Shown: positions 22,684-31,878 of the stretch, piece by piece
Layout of the letters: every line of letters starts with the position of its first letter
Numbering within the stretch: position 1 is the stretch's first letter
The notes under the pieces: model-generated
Database searches by the model: none
Seen by the model: only the letters and a program-made list of their open reading frames with translations
Told to the model about the DNA's origin: nothing
From: Shewanella sp. HN-41
Lineage (GTDB): Bacteria > Pseudomonadota > Gammaproteobacteria > Enterobacterales > Shewanellaceae
Assembly (NCBI RefSeq): GCF_000217915.1
Contig: NZ_AFOZ01000047.1
Coordinates: 1 to 64,000, forward strand
Direction: 5' to 3'
DNA length: 64,000 bases
Translations under genes and position numbers: made by a program

Positions 22684-23124
22684 TTAAATATTATATTGCC
22701 ATTGCGCTAACCATGCTAGGGCTGGGTCTTCTGGCACTGGATCCCGTTGTACATCGATCTGGATCTTATCCACAAATACTTTTGCACCACAGTTTTTAAG
22801 GGCGTCGATTAGCTTTTCTGGACCTTGGCAGAAAGTGTCATAACTGGAATCTCCTATGGCACACAGGGCTAAATTTACGTGGGATAGATCTGGATTTTTT
22901 AGGATAATTTCATTGCAGAAGGGTTGAATATTGTCGGGAAGATCGCCTGCACCGTGGGTTGAGCAAACAACAATCCAGTATGTGTACGAGGCTAATTCGC
23001 TTACGGTAGGACTAAGATAGCAACTGACTTCATGCCCTAAGGTTTTCAATTGATCCATCATTTCATCAGCTATATATTCACTACTGCCTAACGTTGTTCC
23101 TACTAAAATAGCGATCTTTGTCAT
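22684..23124 (-). CDS. mioC: MioC-type flavodoxin
   Basis: This is a 146-residue FMN-binding flavodoxin. The phosphate-binding loop LVGTTLGSSEYIA is at the N-terminus, STHGAGDLPDN in the middle and LCAIGDSSYDTFC later. It flanks oriC, as in E. coli, where mioC transcription runs into the origin; the same orientation is seen here. A perfect DnaA box lies inside its 3' end (22766-22774). The redox partner in the cell is not settled (a role with biotin synthase has been reported for E. coli MioC). Confidence 0.93.
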   Translation of the reverse strand: MTKIAILVGTTLGSSEYIADEMMDQLKTLGHEVSCYLSPTVSELASYTYWIVVCSTHGAGDLPDNIQPFCNEIILKNPDLSHVNLALCAIGDSSYDTFCQGPEKLIDALKNCGAKVFVDKIQIDVQRDPVPEDPALAWLAQWQYNI

Positions 23125-23179
23125 TATTACAGCTCTCTATGGTCGTTAAATTTATGCTATTTGATGGTGTTTACATCGG

Positions 23180-23213
23180 ATTTGCCACATTTTTTGTATA
23201 AATGTGGGCAAAT
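23180..23213. repeat. Imperfect inverted repeat in the mioC / peptide transporter divergent region
   Basis: ATTTGCCACATTT (23180-23192) and AAATGTGGGCAAAT (23200-23213) are inverted with one bulged base and a 7-nt T-rich spacer. The position, 80 bp before the transporter start and 56 bp before mioC, suits an operator for either promoter. Binding protein unknown. Confidence 0.45.
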
Positions 23214-23292
23214 ATGTTCCTCAGTCTGTTAGTGTCTTTGGCTGCCCATACTGGCTTTATAGGTTTTTATAAAAATTATAATAGGATAATCG

Positions 23293-24849
23293 ATGACAGC
23301 TCCCGTTCAGTCGCCTCAGTGGCCACGCCAAATCCCTTATATCATTGCCAGCGAAGCTTGTGAGCGTTTTAGCTTTTATGGAATGCGTAATATTCTAACT
23401 CCCTTCTTGATGACGGCACTCTTGTTATCGGTACCAGAACATCTTCGTGGTGCCATGGCAAAAGATGTGTTTCATTCCTTTGTCATAGGGGTGTATTTTT
23501 TCCCACTATTAGGTGGTTGGATCGCTGACCGTTTCTTTGGAAAATACAATACAATTCTATGGCTTAGCTTAATTTATTGTGTTGGCCATGCTTTTCTTGC
23601 CATTTTTGAACACAGTGTCCAAGGATTCTATACTGGGCTGTTTTTGATTGCCCTTGGCTCCGGAGGTATTAAGCCTTTGGTTTCTTCCTTTATGGGAGAT
23701 CAGTTTGATCAAACGAACAAATCTTTAGCTCAGAAAGCCTTTGATATGTTTTATTTTACGATCAATTTTGGTTCTTTCTTCGCTTCTTTATCTATGCCAT
23801 TACTGTTGAAGAATTTTGGCGCCGCGGTGGCATTTGGGATCCCTGGTGTGCTGATGTTTATTGCAACCGTATTTTTTTGGCTAGGTCGCAAGCGTTATGT
23901 ACATATGCCACCTGAACCTAAAGATCCCCATGGTTTTTTACCTGTAATCCGTACAGCCTTACTGACTAAAGTCGCTGGCCAAGCCAATGTGGGTTTAGTG
24001 CTCGCTTTAATTGGCGGAGTGTCTGCGGCCTATGCCTTAGTGAATATCCCTACTTTAGGTATTGTGGCGGGTTTATGTTGTGCACTGGTACTCGTTATGG
24101 GTTTTACCGGAGTTGGAGCGTCACTGCAGCTTGAAAGGGCTAGGGGGATCCACCCAGATCACGCTGTGGATGGTGTTCGATCTGTGTTGCGTATTTTAGT
24201 GCTATTTGCCTTAGTTACCCCTTTTTGGTCTTTATTCGATCAAAAGGCATCCACTTGGATTTTACAGGCTAACGATATGACTAAGCCTGAATGGTTTGAG
24301 CCTGCAATGATGCAAGCCTTGAATCCATTATTGGTCATGTTATTGATTCCATTCAATAATTTTGTGTTATATCCCATGATTGAGCGGATGGGGATAAAAT
24401 TAACCGCGCTGCGTAAAATGGGGGCGGGGATCGCGATAACTGGCTTAAGCTGGATTGTGGTTGGGGCTATTCAGTTGATGATGGATGGTGGTTCGGCACT
24501 TTCTATCTTTTGGCAGATTATACCCTATGCCTTGCTGACATTTGGTGAAGTATTAGTATCTGCTACGGGATTAGAATTTGCTTATAGCCAAGCACCTAAA
24601 GCGATGAAAGGGAGTATTATGAGTTTTTGGACCCTATCGGTGACAGTCGGAAACCTCTGGGTGCTGTTGGCTAATGTCAGTGTAAAAAGCCCTGCAGTGA
24701 CTGACAAAATTGTTCAGACGGGTATGAGTATCACGGCGTTCCAAATGTTTTTCTTCGCGGGTTTTGCCATTTTAGCCGCATTGATATTCGCGCTCTACGC
24801 CAGATCCTATCAGATGCAGGATCATTATCGACAGGTCCAAGTCGCGTAA
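23293..24849 (+). CDS. Proton-dependent oligopeptide transporter (POT/PTR family, PepT_So ortholog)
   Basis: This inner-membrane proton-coupled symporter imports di- and tripeptides. The 518-residue sequence starts MTAPVQSPQWPRQIPYI and carries the POT ExxER motif as EACERFSFYG (about residues 21-25), followed by fourteen predicted helices. From memory it is nearly identical to PepT_So of S. oneidensis (the first bacterial POT crystal structure), which lies beside mnmE in that genome. It is a single-gene unit between mioC (divergent) and mnmE (convergent), with a shared terminator on the mnmE side. Confidence 0.95.
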   Translation: MTAPVQSPQWPRQIPYIIASEACERFSFYGMRNILTPFLMTALLLSVPEHLRGAMAKDVFHSFVIGVYFFPLLGGWIADRFFGKYNTILWLSLIYCVGHAFLAIFEHSVQGFYTGLFLIALGSGGIKPLVSSFMGDQFDQTNKSLAQKAFDMFYFTINFGSFFASLSMPLLLKNFGAAVAFGIPGVLMFIATVFFWLGRKRYVHMPPEPKDPHGFLPVIRTALLTKVAGQANVGLVLALIGGVSAAYALVNIPTLGIVAGLCCALVLVMGFTGVGASLQLERARGIHPDHAVDGVRSVLRILVLFALVTPFWSLFDQKASTWILQANDMTKPEWFEPAMMQALNPLLVMLLIPFNNFVLYPMIERMGIKLTALRKMGAGIAITGLSWIVVGAIQLMMDGGSALSIFWQIIPYALLTFGEVLVSATGLEFAYSQAPKAMKGSIMSFWTLSVTVGNLWVLLANVSVKSPAVTDKIVQTGMSITAFQMFFFAGFAILAALIFALYARSYQMQDHYRQVQVA

Positions 24850-24876
24850 AATTGAGTTTGTCCATGAAAGGAGTTA

Positions 24877-24903
24877 AAAAAGCCCATTTAAAATGGGCTT
24901 TTT
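24877..24903. terminator. Bidirectional terminator between peptide transporter and mnmE
   Basis: A 13 bp stem, AAAAAGCCCATTT (24877-24889) with AAATGGGCTTTTT (24891-24903), forms a nearly perfect palindrome with A/T runs on both ends, placed between two convergent genes. Confidence 0.9.
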
Positions 24904-24914
24904 ATTTAGATCAA

Positions 24915-26276
24915 TTACTTGCCGATACAGAACGAGCTGAAAATTTTGCCGAGTAGATCGTCGGAGGTGAATTTACCTGTGATTTCAGATAAGGCTAGTT
25001 GTGCCATTCTGAGTTCTTCTGCGAGCAATTCACCCGCGAGGTAAATTTCTAATTGCTCTTTTCCTAGTTGCAGGTGACTTGCGGCTATTTCGAGTGCTTC
25101 GAGATGACGGCGACGGGCGATAAAACCACCTTCGAGATTACTCTGATAGCCCATGAGTGACTTTAAGTGCTGCTTTAGCTCTTCAACCCCCAGTCCTGTT
25201 TTGGCCGAGATCCTATAGACGCTATAACCTTGCTCTTCGGTCATCATTAAGTCTTCACCGGTAAGATCGGCTTTATTACGGATAACCGTTACCCCCAAAT
25301 TTGAGGGCAGGCGATCGATAAAATCGGGCCAAATATCATGGGGATCGACAGCGGCTGTTGTCGTGCCATCTACCATAAACAGTACTCTATCGGCGCTATT
25401 AATTTCATTCCAGGCGCGCTCTATACCAATTTGTTCAACGGTATCAGTGGTGTCGCGTAGACCGGCGGTGTCAATAATATGCAGCGGCATACCATCTAAG
25501 TGGATGTGCTCGCGTAATACATCGCGGGTTGTACCAGCTATTTCGGTGACAATCGCCGATTCTTTACCTGCTAGGGCGTTCAATAGACTGGATTTTCCGG
25601 CATTGGGGCGACCGGCTATAACGACTTTCATCCCTTCACGGATGATAGAACCTTGTTTAGCACTGGCTTGCACTAAGTCGAGTTTGTCGATGATTTTATA
25701 GAGCGCATTGGCAATTTTGCCATCACTTAAAAAGTCGACCTCTTCATCTGGAAAATCAATCGCAGCTTCAACGTATAAACGCAGATTAGTGACTTGATCC
25801 ACCAGCTCATGGACTTCCTTTGAAAACTCACCCTGCAGCGATTGCAGCGCGCTTTTGGCGGCCTGTTCGCTGGTGGCATCGATAAGATCTGCAATGGCTT
25901 CGGCTTGGGTTAAATCCAGCTTGTCGTTCATAAAGGCTTGTTCGCTGAATTCCCCCGGTTTGGCGATGCGAATGCCTTCAACTTCCAATACACGTTTGAT
26001 CAGCATGTCGAGGACTATTTGCCCGCCGTGGCCTTGCAATTCCAATACGTCTTCGCCTGTAAAGGAGTTAGGTCCCTTAAAAAATAGCGCTATACCTTGG
26101 TCTATGACTTGGCCCGAGGCATTTTTAAAATCGCAATAGTCGGCATAACGGGTCTTAGGTTGATGACCTAAAACTGCCATGGCAACATCCGTTGCTTTGT
26201 CACCTGAAATTCGAATTATACCCACGCCGCCACGGCCGGGGGCGGTGGCTTGAGCCACGATAGTGTCAGTTGTCAC
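24915..26276 (-). CDS. mnmE: tRNA modification GTPase MnmE (TrmE)
   Basis: MnmE is the GTPase partner of MnmG in wobble-uridine modification. The sequence shows the N-terminal folate-binding domain and the G domain with [17 protein letters not shown] and NKAD. It ends FCIGK, the conserved C-terminal cysteine motif. The open frame reaches 26306, but a GTG at 26276 ([17 protein letters not shown]) gives 453 residues, the family norm, and GGTGGG lies upstream at 7 nt. It follows yidC on the same strand. Confidence 0.96.
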   Translation of the reverse strand: MTTDTIVAQATAPGRGGVGIIRISGDKATDVAMAVLGHQPKTRYADYCDFKNASGQVIDQGIALFFKGPNSFTGEDVLELQGHGGQIVLDMLIKRVLEVEGIRIAKPGEFSEQAFMNDKLDLTQAEAIADLIDATSEQAAKSALQSLQGEFSKEVHELVDQVTNLRLYVEAAIDFPDEEVDFLSDGKIANALYKIIDKLDLVQASAKQGSIIREGMKVVIAGRPNAGKSSLLNALAGKESAIVTEIAGTTRDVLREHIHLDGMPLHIIDTAGLRDTTDTVEQIGIERAWNEINSADRVLFMVDGTTTAAVDPHDIWPDFIDRLPSNLGVTVIRNKADLTGEDLMMTEEQGYSVYRISAKTGLGVEELKQHLKSLMGYQSNLEGGFIARRRHLEALEIAASHLQLGKEQLEIYLAGELLAEELRMAQLALSEITGKFTSDDLLGKIFSSFCIGK

Positions 26277-26319
26277 GGAAATACCCACCAAACTAATATC
26301 TACCAAATCATGTAAAGGA

Positions 26320-26344
26320 AAAGGCGGCTAATTAAGCCGCCTTT
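26320..26344 (-). terminator. Terminator between yidC and mnmE
   Basis: A 10 bp stem, AAAGGCGGCT (26320-26329) with AGCCGCCTTT (26335-26344), has a 5-nt loop. On the minus strand it is followed by TTCCTTT, a weak U tract, so read-through to mnmE is possible. Confidence 0.65.
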
Positions 26345-26382
26345 AGTGTTATTTTCACTTTATGCGTTGCTAAAGTTATGGC

Positions 26383-28008
26383 TTATTTTAAGCCTTTTTT
26401 CTCTAGACCTGCATAAATAATCTTCTGCTGGATAATGGCAACTATGTTACCCACTAACCAGTACAGTACTAGACCCGATGGGAACCACAGGAAGAATACG
26501 GTAAAGATCATTGGCATCCATTGCATCATCTTCACTTGCATTGGATCCATCGTCGGTGCAATAGGTTGCATTTTCTGCATCACAAACATAGACGCGCCCA
26601 TCAGCAACGGCAGAATGTAGTAAGGATCTTGTACCGATAAGTCGTGGATCCATAACATAAATGGCGCATGACGCAGCTCGAAGCTTTCTAGCAATACCCA
26701 GTACAAGGCAATGAAGATTGGCATCTGTAGAATGATAGGTAAGCAGCCACCCATAGGGTTAACTTTTTCCTTCTTGTACAGTTCCATCATGGCTTGACCC
26801 ATCTTTTGACGGTCATCACCAAAGCGTTCTTTTAAGTCTTGTAGTTTGGGTTGTAGGTTGCGCATCTTCGCCATTGAGGTGTACTGCGCTTTTGTCAGCG
26901 GGAACAGTAAACCACGAACGGTTAAGGTGATCAGGATAATAGCCATACCCCAGTTACCGACGAATGATTGATAGAACATCAATAGCCAGTGAATAGGCAC
27001 CGCTAACCACCAGAGGAAACCATAATCGACCACTAGGTTTAAGGTTTCTGAAATAGCTGACAGCGCCGCTTGATCCTTAGGACCTACATAGAATTGTGAG
27101 CTAATTTCTTGGCTTGCGCCGGGAGCTATATCGTATACCGCGCCGCGAAAACCAATATTGGCTAAACCACCAGCGCTGACACTTGAGAAAATCGTGTTGC
27201 TATCGGTTGCCGGTGGGATCCAAGCCGAAACAAAGTAATGCTGTAGCATCGCAGCCCAACCGCCTAACGTGGCTTGGTTCAGGTTGCCTTTGGCCATGTC
27301 TTCAAAGTTGTATTTCTCATAACGCACATCTTGCGTTGAGAATGCGCCACCGCGGTAGGTTGGCATCATCATGCTGCTTTCAGATGGTTTAATCGTTTGT
27401 TTAATCTGACCGTACATCTGTACTTGCAGCGGAGCAGCTGAAGTGTTGTTGATTTTATAGTCAATATCTACGTTGAACTTACCGCGATGGAATACAAACA
27501 CTTTAGTGTATGTCACGCCATTGTCGGCTACATAAGTTAACGGCACTTCTAAAGTATCTTGGCCTTCGGCTAAGGTAAATTCAGTCGCAGATGCAGTGAA
27601 TGCTGCACGACCTTTAGCACTGCTATCGATACCATCACGTCCAATAAGACCACTCTGGGCGATATAAGTGTAATCCTTTGTTTGCTCAAGCAATACGAAA
27701 GGTTGGTCTTTACCCTGTTCCATTTTGTGTGAAACTAGTGCTGCAAAAACGATGTCACCACCCACTGGGTTGATCTGCACATCGAGTTGATCCGTTTTTA
27801 CAGTGATAATATTTTGAGTTGCAGCGACGGCTGCTGGCACACCTGTATCAGCTTCTGGAACATCGGCACTGTGAGTACTAGCCGGATTCGCCACTAAGGA
27901 CGATTCGGTTGCAACGGGTTTAGGAGCTTTGTCTGCTTGCCACTGTTGCCACAGCAAAAAGCTGACAAACAGTAGTCCTATGAGCAATATATTGCGTTGA
28001 GATTCCAT
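26383..28008 (-). CDS. yidC: Membrane protein insertase YidC
   Basis: YidC inserts and folds inner-membrane proteins, alone or with SecYEG; the Fo c subunit is a classic substrate. The 541-residue protein has the N-terminal membrane anchor (residues 6-20), a large periplasmic beta domain, and five C-terminal helices including [20 protein letters not shown] and the conserved Arg. The family signature [16 protein letters not shown] is present. Length is normal for gammaproteobacteria. Confidence 0.97.
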   Translation of the reverse strand: MESQRNILLIGLLFVSFLLWQQWQADKAPKPVATESSLVANPASTHSADVPEADTGVPAAVAATQNIITVKTDQLDVQINPVGGDIVFAALVSHKMEQGKDQPFVLLEQTKDYTYIAQSGLIGRDGIDSSAKGRAAFTASATEFTLAEGQDTLEVPLTYVADNGVTYTKVFVFHRGKFNVDIDYKINNTSAAPLQVQMYGQIKQTIKPSESSMMMPTYRGGAFSTQDVRYEKYNFEDMAKGNLNQATLGGWAAMLQHYFVSAWIPPATDSNTIFSSVSAGGLANIGFRGAVYDIAPGASQEISSQFYVGPKDQAALSAISETLNLVVDYGFLWWLAVPIHWLLMFYQSFVGNWGMAIILITLTVRGLLFPLTKAQYTSMAKMRNLQPKLQDLKERFGDDRQKMGQAMMELYKKEKVNPMGGCLPIILQMPIFIALYWVLLESFELRHAPFMLWIHDLSVQDPYYILPLLMGASMFVMQKMQPIAPTMDPMQVKMMQWMPMIFTVFFLWFPSGLVLYWLVGNIVAIIQQKIIYAGLEKKGLK

Positions 28009-28011
28009 AGC

Positions 28012-28266
28012 CTATTTATTACACCTGTCATTTTTAGGGGGGACGGGATCGCTACCGCCGGGATGTAAAGGGTGACATTTTAATATGCGTTTCAATGCAA
28101 ACCAACAACCTTTCGCGGTTCCGTGCACTTTTATTGCTTCAATGGCGTAATGAGAGCAAGTGGGATTGAAACGACACCGAGGGCCCAGTATAGGGCTAAT
28201 GAAGATTTGATAGCCACGAATTAACGTGGTCGCTAGCCATTGTAGCGGCGACTGAGTTTGCGCCAT
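28012..28266 (-). CDS. yidD: Membrane protein insertion efficiency factor YidD
   Basis: YidD is a small membrane-associated protein that aids YidC-dependent insertion. The 84 residues show the full family pattern: [26 protein letters not shown], here split as [16 protein letters not shown] and HYAIEAI, then [18 protein letters not shown]. Its start overlaps the rnpA end by 34 bp and its end is 3 bp before yidC, so the three genes are translationally linked. Confidence 0.95.
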   Translation of the reverse strand: MAQTQSPLQWLATTLIRGYQIFISPILGPRCRFNPTCSHYAIEAIKVHGTAKGCWFALKRILKCHPLHPGGSDPVPPKNDRCNK

Positions 28267-28589
28267 AGCTTTTCTATCAATTTGTTGATTTCTGCGTTTT
28301 CCATTTCCATCACGCCATTTCTGACCAGCACAACGATATCAAGGTGAGGGATGTCGTGTTGATTTAAACGAAAACTATCTCTGATGACGCGCTTAATGCG
28401 ATTACGTTGATTGGCGCGTTTTACATAGCGTTTAGCAACAGTAAGGCCCAGACGCGGATGTTGTTCCGAGTTAGGAATAGCGAGCAAGGTAATTTCAGCA
28501 GAAGATGCTTTGATGGGGTTGGAGAATACAGATTTAAATTGCGCGGGAGTTAGCAAACGTAACTCCCGCGTAAAGGTATAGCTAGTCAA
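28233..28589 (-). CDS. rnpA: Ribonuclease P protein component
   Basis: RnpA is the protein subunit of RNase P, which matures tRNA 5' ends. The 118-residue basic protein has the RNR motif in [19 protein letters not shown] (about residues 52-70). The start codon is TTG at 28589, as other in-frame starts would remove the conserved [10 protein letters not shown]. It lies 15 bp after rpmH, the standard arrangement. Confidence 0.96.
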   Translation of the reverse strand: MTSYTFTRELRLLTPAQFKSVFSNPIKASSAEITLLAIPNSEQHPRLGLTVAKRYVKRANQRNRIKRVIRDSFRLNQHDIPHLDIVVLVRNGVMEMENAEINKLIEKLWRKLSRRYNG

Positions 28590-28604
28590 CTAGTTATCCA
28601 CTTA

Positions 28605-28742
28605 TTAAGCAGATAAACGAGCGCGACCTTTCGCACGACGACGTGCAAGCACCTTACGGCCGCCTACAGTAGCCATACGAGCGCGGAAGCCGTGAGAACG
28701 CTTGCGCTTCAGGTTGCTAGGTTGAAAAGTACGTTTACTCAT
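28605..28742 (-). CDS. rpmH: 50S ribosomal protein L34
   Basis: Reading the minus strand from the ATG at 28742 gives a 45-residue, very basic protein beginning [19 protein letters not shown], continuing [20 protein letters not shown] and ending RARLSA. This is L34 at its usual length. It is followed by rnpA and preceded by a strong consensus promoter. Confidence 0.97.
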
Positions 28743-28818
28743 GATGGCAATCCGTCTTTGTTATTAGTGAACATTCCTTATCTCTAGTTATTAGAGGTAA
28801 GGGCAAAAAAGAGGCCGA

Positions 28819-28847
28819 ATTGTAATCACTTTACTTGTTCCCGTCAA
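28819..28847 (-). promoter_or_regulatory. Promoter of rpmH-rnpA-yidD-yidC
   Basis: The minus strand has a -35 TTGACG (28842-28847), a 17 bp spacer and a -10 TACAAT (28819-28824), close to the sigma70 consensus, about 75 bp before rpmH. Confidence 0.78.
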
Positions 28848-28891
28848 CAACGAAAGTCGGTAAGTGGTTTATTTCTGCCAGCGTGTCCTGA

Positions 28892-29188
28892 GATCCATCC
28901 CCGCAATACACCATAAGATGTGGATAACTCTGTGTACGGCTACTACATCTAGTAGTAAAGGGGATCTTTGACTCGATCAAAGGGCCGCCATTATAGATCA
29001 ATGTGGATCGCTTAATAAAGCGGGATTTGCGCTAATTGTTTAATAAAAGGATCGATTTTGATCTTTGATGATCGAGGATATCCACATAGAATGATCCCGC
29101 TGGGGATAAATATTTTTTAAGGATAGCGATCATTGAGATCTCGCTATAGAATACACCTCTTTTTTGATGATCTTTTGGGGATAACTTA
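28892..29188 (+). promoter_or_regulatory. dnaA control region rich in GATC sites and DnaA boxes
   Basis: Twelve GATC sites lie within about 280 bp. A perfect DnaA box is at 28919-28927 (TGTGGATAA), near-boxes at 29078-29086 (ATATCCACA) and 29101-29109 (TGGGGATAA), and one immediately before the start at 29176-29184. TATAGAAT near 29145 could be the -10. The pattern fits DnaA autoregulation and Dam/SeqA timing of dnaA transcription. The stretch resembles origins of Pseudomonas, where oriC lies here, but the stronger oriC signals are at 22283-22683. Confidence 0.65.
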
Positions 29189-30577
29189 GTGGCTGTTTCA
29201 CTTTGGCAACAATGTATCGGACGACTGCAGGATGAGCTTTCTGCTCAGCAGTTCAGTATGTGGATCAGACCGTTACAAGCCGAAATGGATGGAGATACTT
29301 TGGTGCTTTATGCGCCCAACCGCTTCGTGCTCGATTGGGTCAGAGATAAATACATCAATATCATTAATCAGTTTTTTACTGAGCAAATGGGCAGTGATGC
29401 ACCTAAGCTACGTTTCGACATTGGCAGCCGTCCATCGGCTAAGAAGCCTGAACCTGTGGCTCCTATTGCGGCAACTCGAGTGCCTAATCCTCAGACTAAA
29501 GCGACAGTAGGGACATCTTTTAATACTCAAGCTGAGCCTATCGCGAATGCTAACCATCGCAGCAATATCAACCCAACCTACCAGTTTGATAACTTTGTTG
29601 AAGGTAAATCAAACCAATTAGGTAAGGCTGCTGCATTGCAAGTGGCTGAAAATCCTGGTGGTGCCTATAACCCATTATTCTTATATGGCGGAACGGGTCT
29701 AGGTAAGACCCACTTATTGCACGCCGTTGGCAACGGGATCATTAAAAATAATCCCAATGCTAAAGTGGTTTATATGCATTCCGAGCGTTTTGTGCAGGAT
29801 ATGGTTAAGGCATTGCAAAACAATGCGATCGAAGAATTCAAACGTTACTACCGTAGTGTCGATGCGCTGTTTATCGACGATATTCAATTCTTCGCTAATA
29901 AAGACAGATCGCAGGAAGAATTTTTCCATACCTTTAACGCACTGCTCGAGGGTAATCATCAGATCATCCTGACATCGGATCGTTATCCAAAAGAGATCGA
30001 TGGGGTTGAAGACAGATTAAAGTCCCGTTTCGGTTGGGGTTTAACCGTGGCCATTGAGCCGCCAGAGTTAGAAACTCGAGTGGCGATTTTAATGCGTAAG
30101 GCCCAAGAAAGCGGTATCAATCTACCCGATGAAGTGGCCTTCTTTATTGCTAAGCGATTACGTTCTAACGTCCGTGAGTTAGAAGGGGCGTTAAACCGCG
30201 TGATTGCTAATGCGAACTTTACCGGTCGTCCGATAACGATTGATTTTGTGCGTGAAGCACTGCGTGACCTATTGGCACTGCAGGAAAAATTAGTCACTAT
30301 AGACAATATTCAGAAAACCGTAGCTGAATACTACAAAATTAAGATGGCTGATATGTTGTCTAAGCGTCGTTCGCGCAGTGTTGCGCGCCCTAGACAAGTT
30401 GCCATGGCGTTATCCAAAGAATTAACTAACCAGAGCTTGCCGGAAATTGGTGATGCCTTTGGTGGTAGAGATCACACCACAGTGTTGCATGCCTGTCGTA
30501 AGATTGCTCAGCTACGGGAAGAGAGTCACGACATTAAAGAAGATTACGCTAACTTGATTAGAACTTTATCTTCTTAA
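29189..30577 (+). CDS. dnaA: Chromosomal replication initiator protein DnaA
   Basis: DnaA-ATP binds DnaA boxes and opens oriC. The 462-residue protein starts at GTG (MAVSLWQQC). It has an N-terminal DnaB-interaction domain, a variable linker, the AAA+ domain with Walker [10 protein letters not shown] (about residue 171) and Walker [10 protein letters not shown]. The C-terminal helix-turn-helix has the DnaA signature [18 protein letters not shown] lies 8 nt before the GTG. Confidence 0.98.
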   Translation: MAVSLWQQCIGRLQDELSAQQFSMWIRPLQAEMDGDTLVLYAPNRFVLDWVRDKYINIINQFFTEQMGSDAPKLRFDIGSRPSAKKPEPVAPIAATRVPNPQTKATVGTSFNTQAEPIANANHRSNINPTYQFDNFVEGKSNQLGKAAALQVAENPGGAYNPLFLYGGTGLGKTHLLHAVGNGIIKNNPNAKVVYMHSERFVQDMVKALQNNAIEEFKRYYRSVDALFIDDIQFFANKDRSQEEFFHTFNALLEGNHQIILTSDRYPKEIDGVEDRLKSRFGWGLTVAIEPPELETRVAILMRKAQESGINLPDEVAFFIAKRLRSNVRELEGALNRVIANANFTGRPITIDFVREALRDLLALQEKLVTIDNIQKTVAEYYKIKMADMLSKRRSRSVARPRQVAMALSKELTNQSLPEIGDAFGGRDHTTVLHACRKIAQLREESHDIKEDYANLIRTLSS

Positions 30578-30596
30578 AATCAAGGAATTGGACACT

Positions 30597-31697
30597 ATGA
30601 AATTTTCAATTGATAGGGATGCCCTATTAAAGCCGTTGCAATTAGTGTGTGGTGCGGTAGAAAGACGCCATAACTTGCCCATTTTGGCTAATCTCCTTGT
30701 AGAAGTCAGTGGTCACTCACTTAAGTTGACTGGCACAGATTTAGAAGTCGAATTGGTGGGCCAAGCTGTAGTTCATGGCGATATAGAAGAAGGTCGTACT
30801 ACGGTTCCTGCTAAGAAGCTGTTAGACATTGTTAAATCACTGCCCGAACAAAGTGAACTCAAAGTTGAACAACAAGATAATAAGTGGTTGCTGCGTTCCG
30901 GTCGTAGCCGTTTTTCCTTAGCGACGTTGCCCGCAGAAGAATATCCCAATGTTGAAGCCTTCCAAGCTGAGATTGAATTTAGTTTGAAGCAGGGCGTATT
31001 GAAGTCGATTATCGACTCGACGCAATTTTCGATGGCTAACCAAGATGTGCGTTATTACCTCAACGGTTTATTGTTTGAGACCGAAGGTAATGTGTTGCGT
31101 GCTATTGCGACCGATGGCCACCGTTTAGCCTTAAGTCATCGTACAATTGAAGCTCAATTACCTGAAAAACAAGTGATTGTTCCGCGCAAAGGCGTAATGG
31201 AAATGGCGCGTTTATTGGAGTCGGACGATCTCGATATCGCGATCGCCATCGGTGATAATGCCATTCGTGCCACGACCGCCAGCACCGTCTTTACCAGTAA
31301 GTTAGTCGATGGTCGCTTCCCCGATTATCGCCGAGTGTTGCCAAAGGGGGGCGATAAGATTGTTATCGCTAGCCGTAACCATTTAAAGCAAGCACTGACT
31401 CGAGCATCGATTTTATCCAATGAAAAATTCCGTGGAGTGCGTATTCAGCTTGAAGCGGGATTGCTTAAAATCACTGCCAATAACCCCGAGCAGGAAGAAG
31501 CAGAAGAAATCATCGATGTGGATTACAACAATCAGCCACTCGAAATAGGTTTCAACGTTAGCTATTTACTAGACGTGCTCAACAACCTTAAATCCGACGA
31601 TGTGCGTATTACCTTAATTGATGGCAATTCTAGCGCCTTGATTGAAAACCACTTGGAAGAAGATTCCATGTATGTGGTTATGCCAATGCGCTTATAG
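30597..31697 (+). CDS. dnaN: DNA polymerase III beta sliding clamp
   Basis: DnaN forms the dimeric clamp that tethers polymerases to DNA. Three clamp domains fit in 366 residues when the ATG at 30597 (MKFSIDRDALLKPLQLV) is used; the TTG at 30588 extends it needlessly, and AAGGA at 30582 is better placed for the ATG. It ends with the conserved YVVMPMRL. It follows dnaA by 19 bp, so the two are co-transcribed. Confidence 0.97.
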   Translation: MKFSIDRDALLKPLQLVCGAVERRHNLPILANLLVEVSGHSLKLTGTDLEVELVGQAVVHGDIEEGRTTVPAKKLLDIVKSLPEQSELKVEQQDNKWLLRSGRSRFSLATLPAEEYPNVEAFQAEIEFSLKQGVLKSIIDSTQFSMANQDVRYYLNGLLFETEGNVLRAIATDGHRLALSHRTIEAQLPEKQVIVPRKGVMEMARLLESDDLDIAIAIGDNAIRATTASTVFTSKLVDGRFPDYRRVLPKGGDKIVIASRNHLKQALTRASILSNEKFRGVRIQLEAGLLKITANNPEQEEAEEIIDVDYNNQPLEIGFNVSYLLDVLNNLKSDDVRITLIDGNSSALIENHLEEDSMYVVMPMRL

Positions 31698-31736
31698 CTC
31701 ATATCAACAAGCCTGTGTTTACCGGTTTATCTATGC

Positions 31737-31766
31737 CATCTACATCGCCTTGGGGTGGTGTAGATG
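31737..31766 (+). repeat. Stable hairpin between dnaN and recF
   Basis: A 13 bp stem with two G-T pairs (31737-31749 with 31754-31766) is closed by TTGG. No T run follows, so it is not a standard terminator. It sits 40 bp after dnaN and could limit read-through or stabilise the dnaAN message. Confidence 0.45.
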
Positions 31767-31818
31767 CCCTTAAAATGCCTCAGTTATGCTTTCCATTGTT
31801 GAACGGTGGAGTTGCGGT

Positions 31819-31878
31819 ATGATGAGTCCTATACGTTTTTGCCTAAGCCGTTTACTCGGTGTTATGAGTAATGCATGA
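31819..31878 (+). CDS. Possible 19-residue leader peptide overlapping recF start
   Basis: An ATG at 31819 with GGTGGAG 8 nt upstream opens a short frame ([14 protein letters not shown] and five more residues). Its TGA stop (31876-31878) overlaps the recF ATG as ATGA. The recF start itself has no convincing ribosome-binding site. The arrangement suggests translational coupling of recF to this mini-frame. No homologue is known to me; it may be chance. Confidence 0.35.
   Translation: MMSPIRFCLSRLLGVMSNA

Noticed and set aside
28233-28266. Overlap of yidD and rnpA as a possible frameshift or fusion
   Set aside because: This overlap is normal for the rpmH-rnpA-yidD-yidC cluster; both proteins are complete.
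28892-29188. dnaA upstream region as the main replication origin
   Set aside because: The mnmG-mioC gap has more DnaA boxes, more GATC sites and the E. coli-type unwinding element; the dnaA region is better read as regulatory, though experiments could reverse this.
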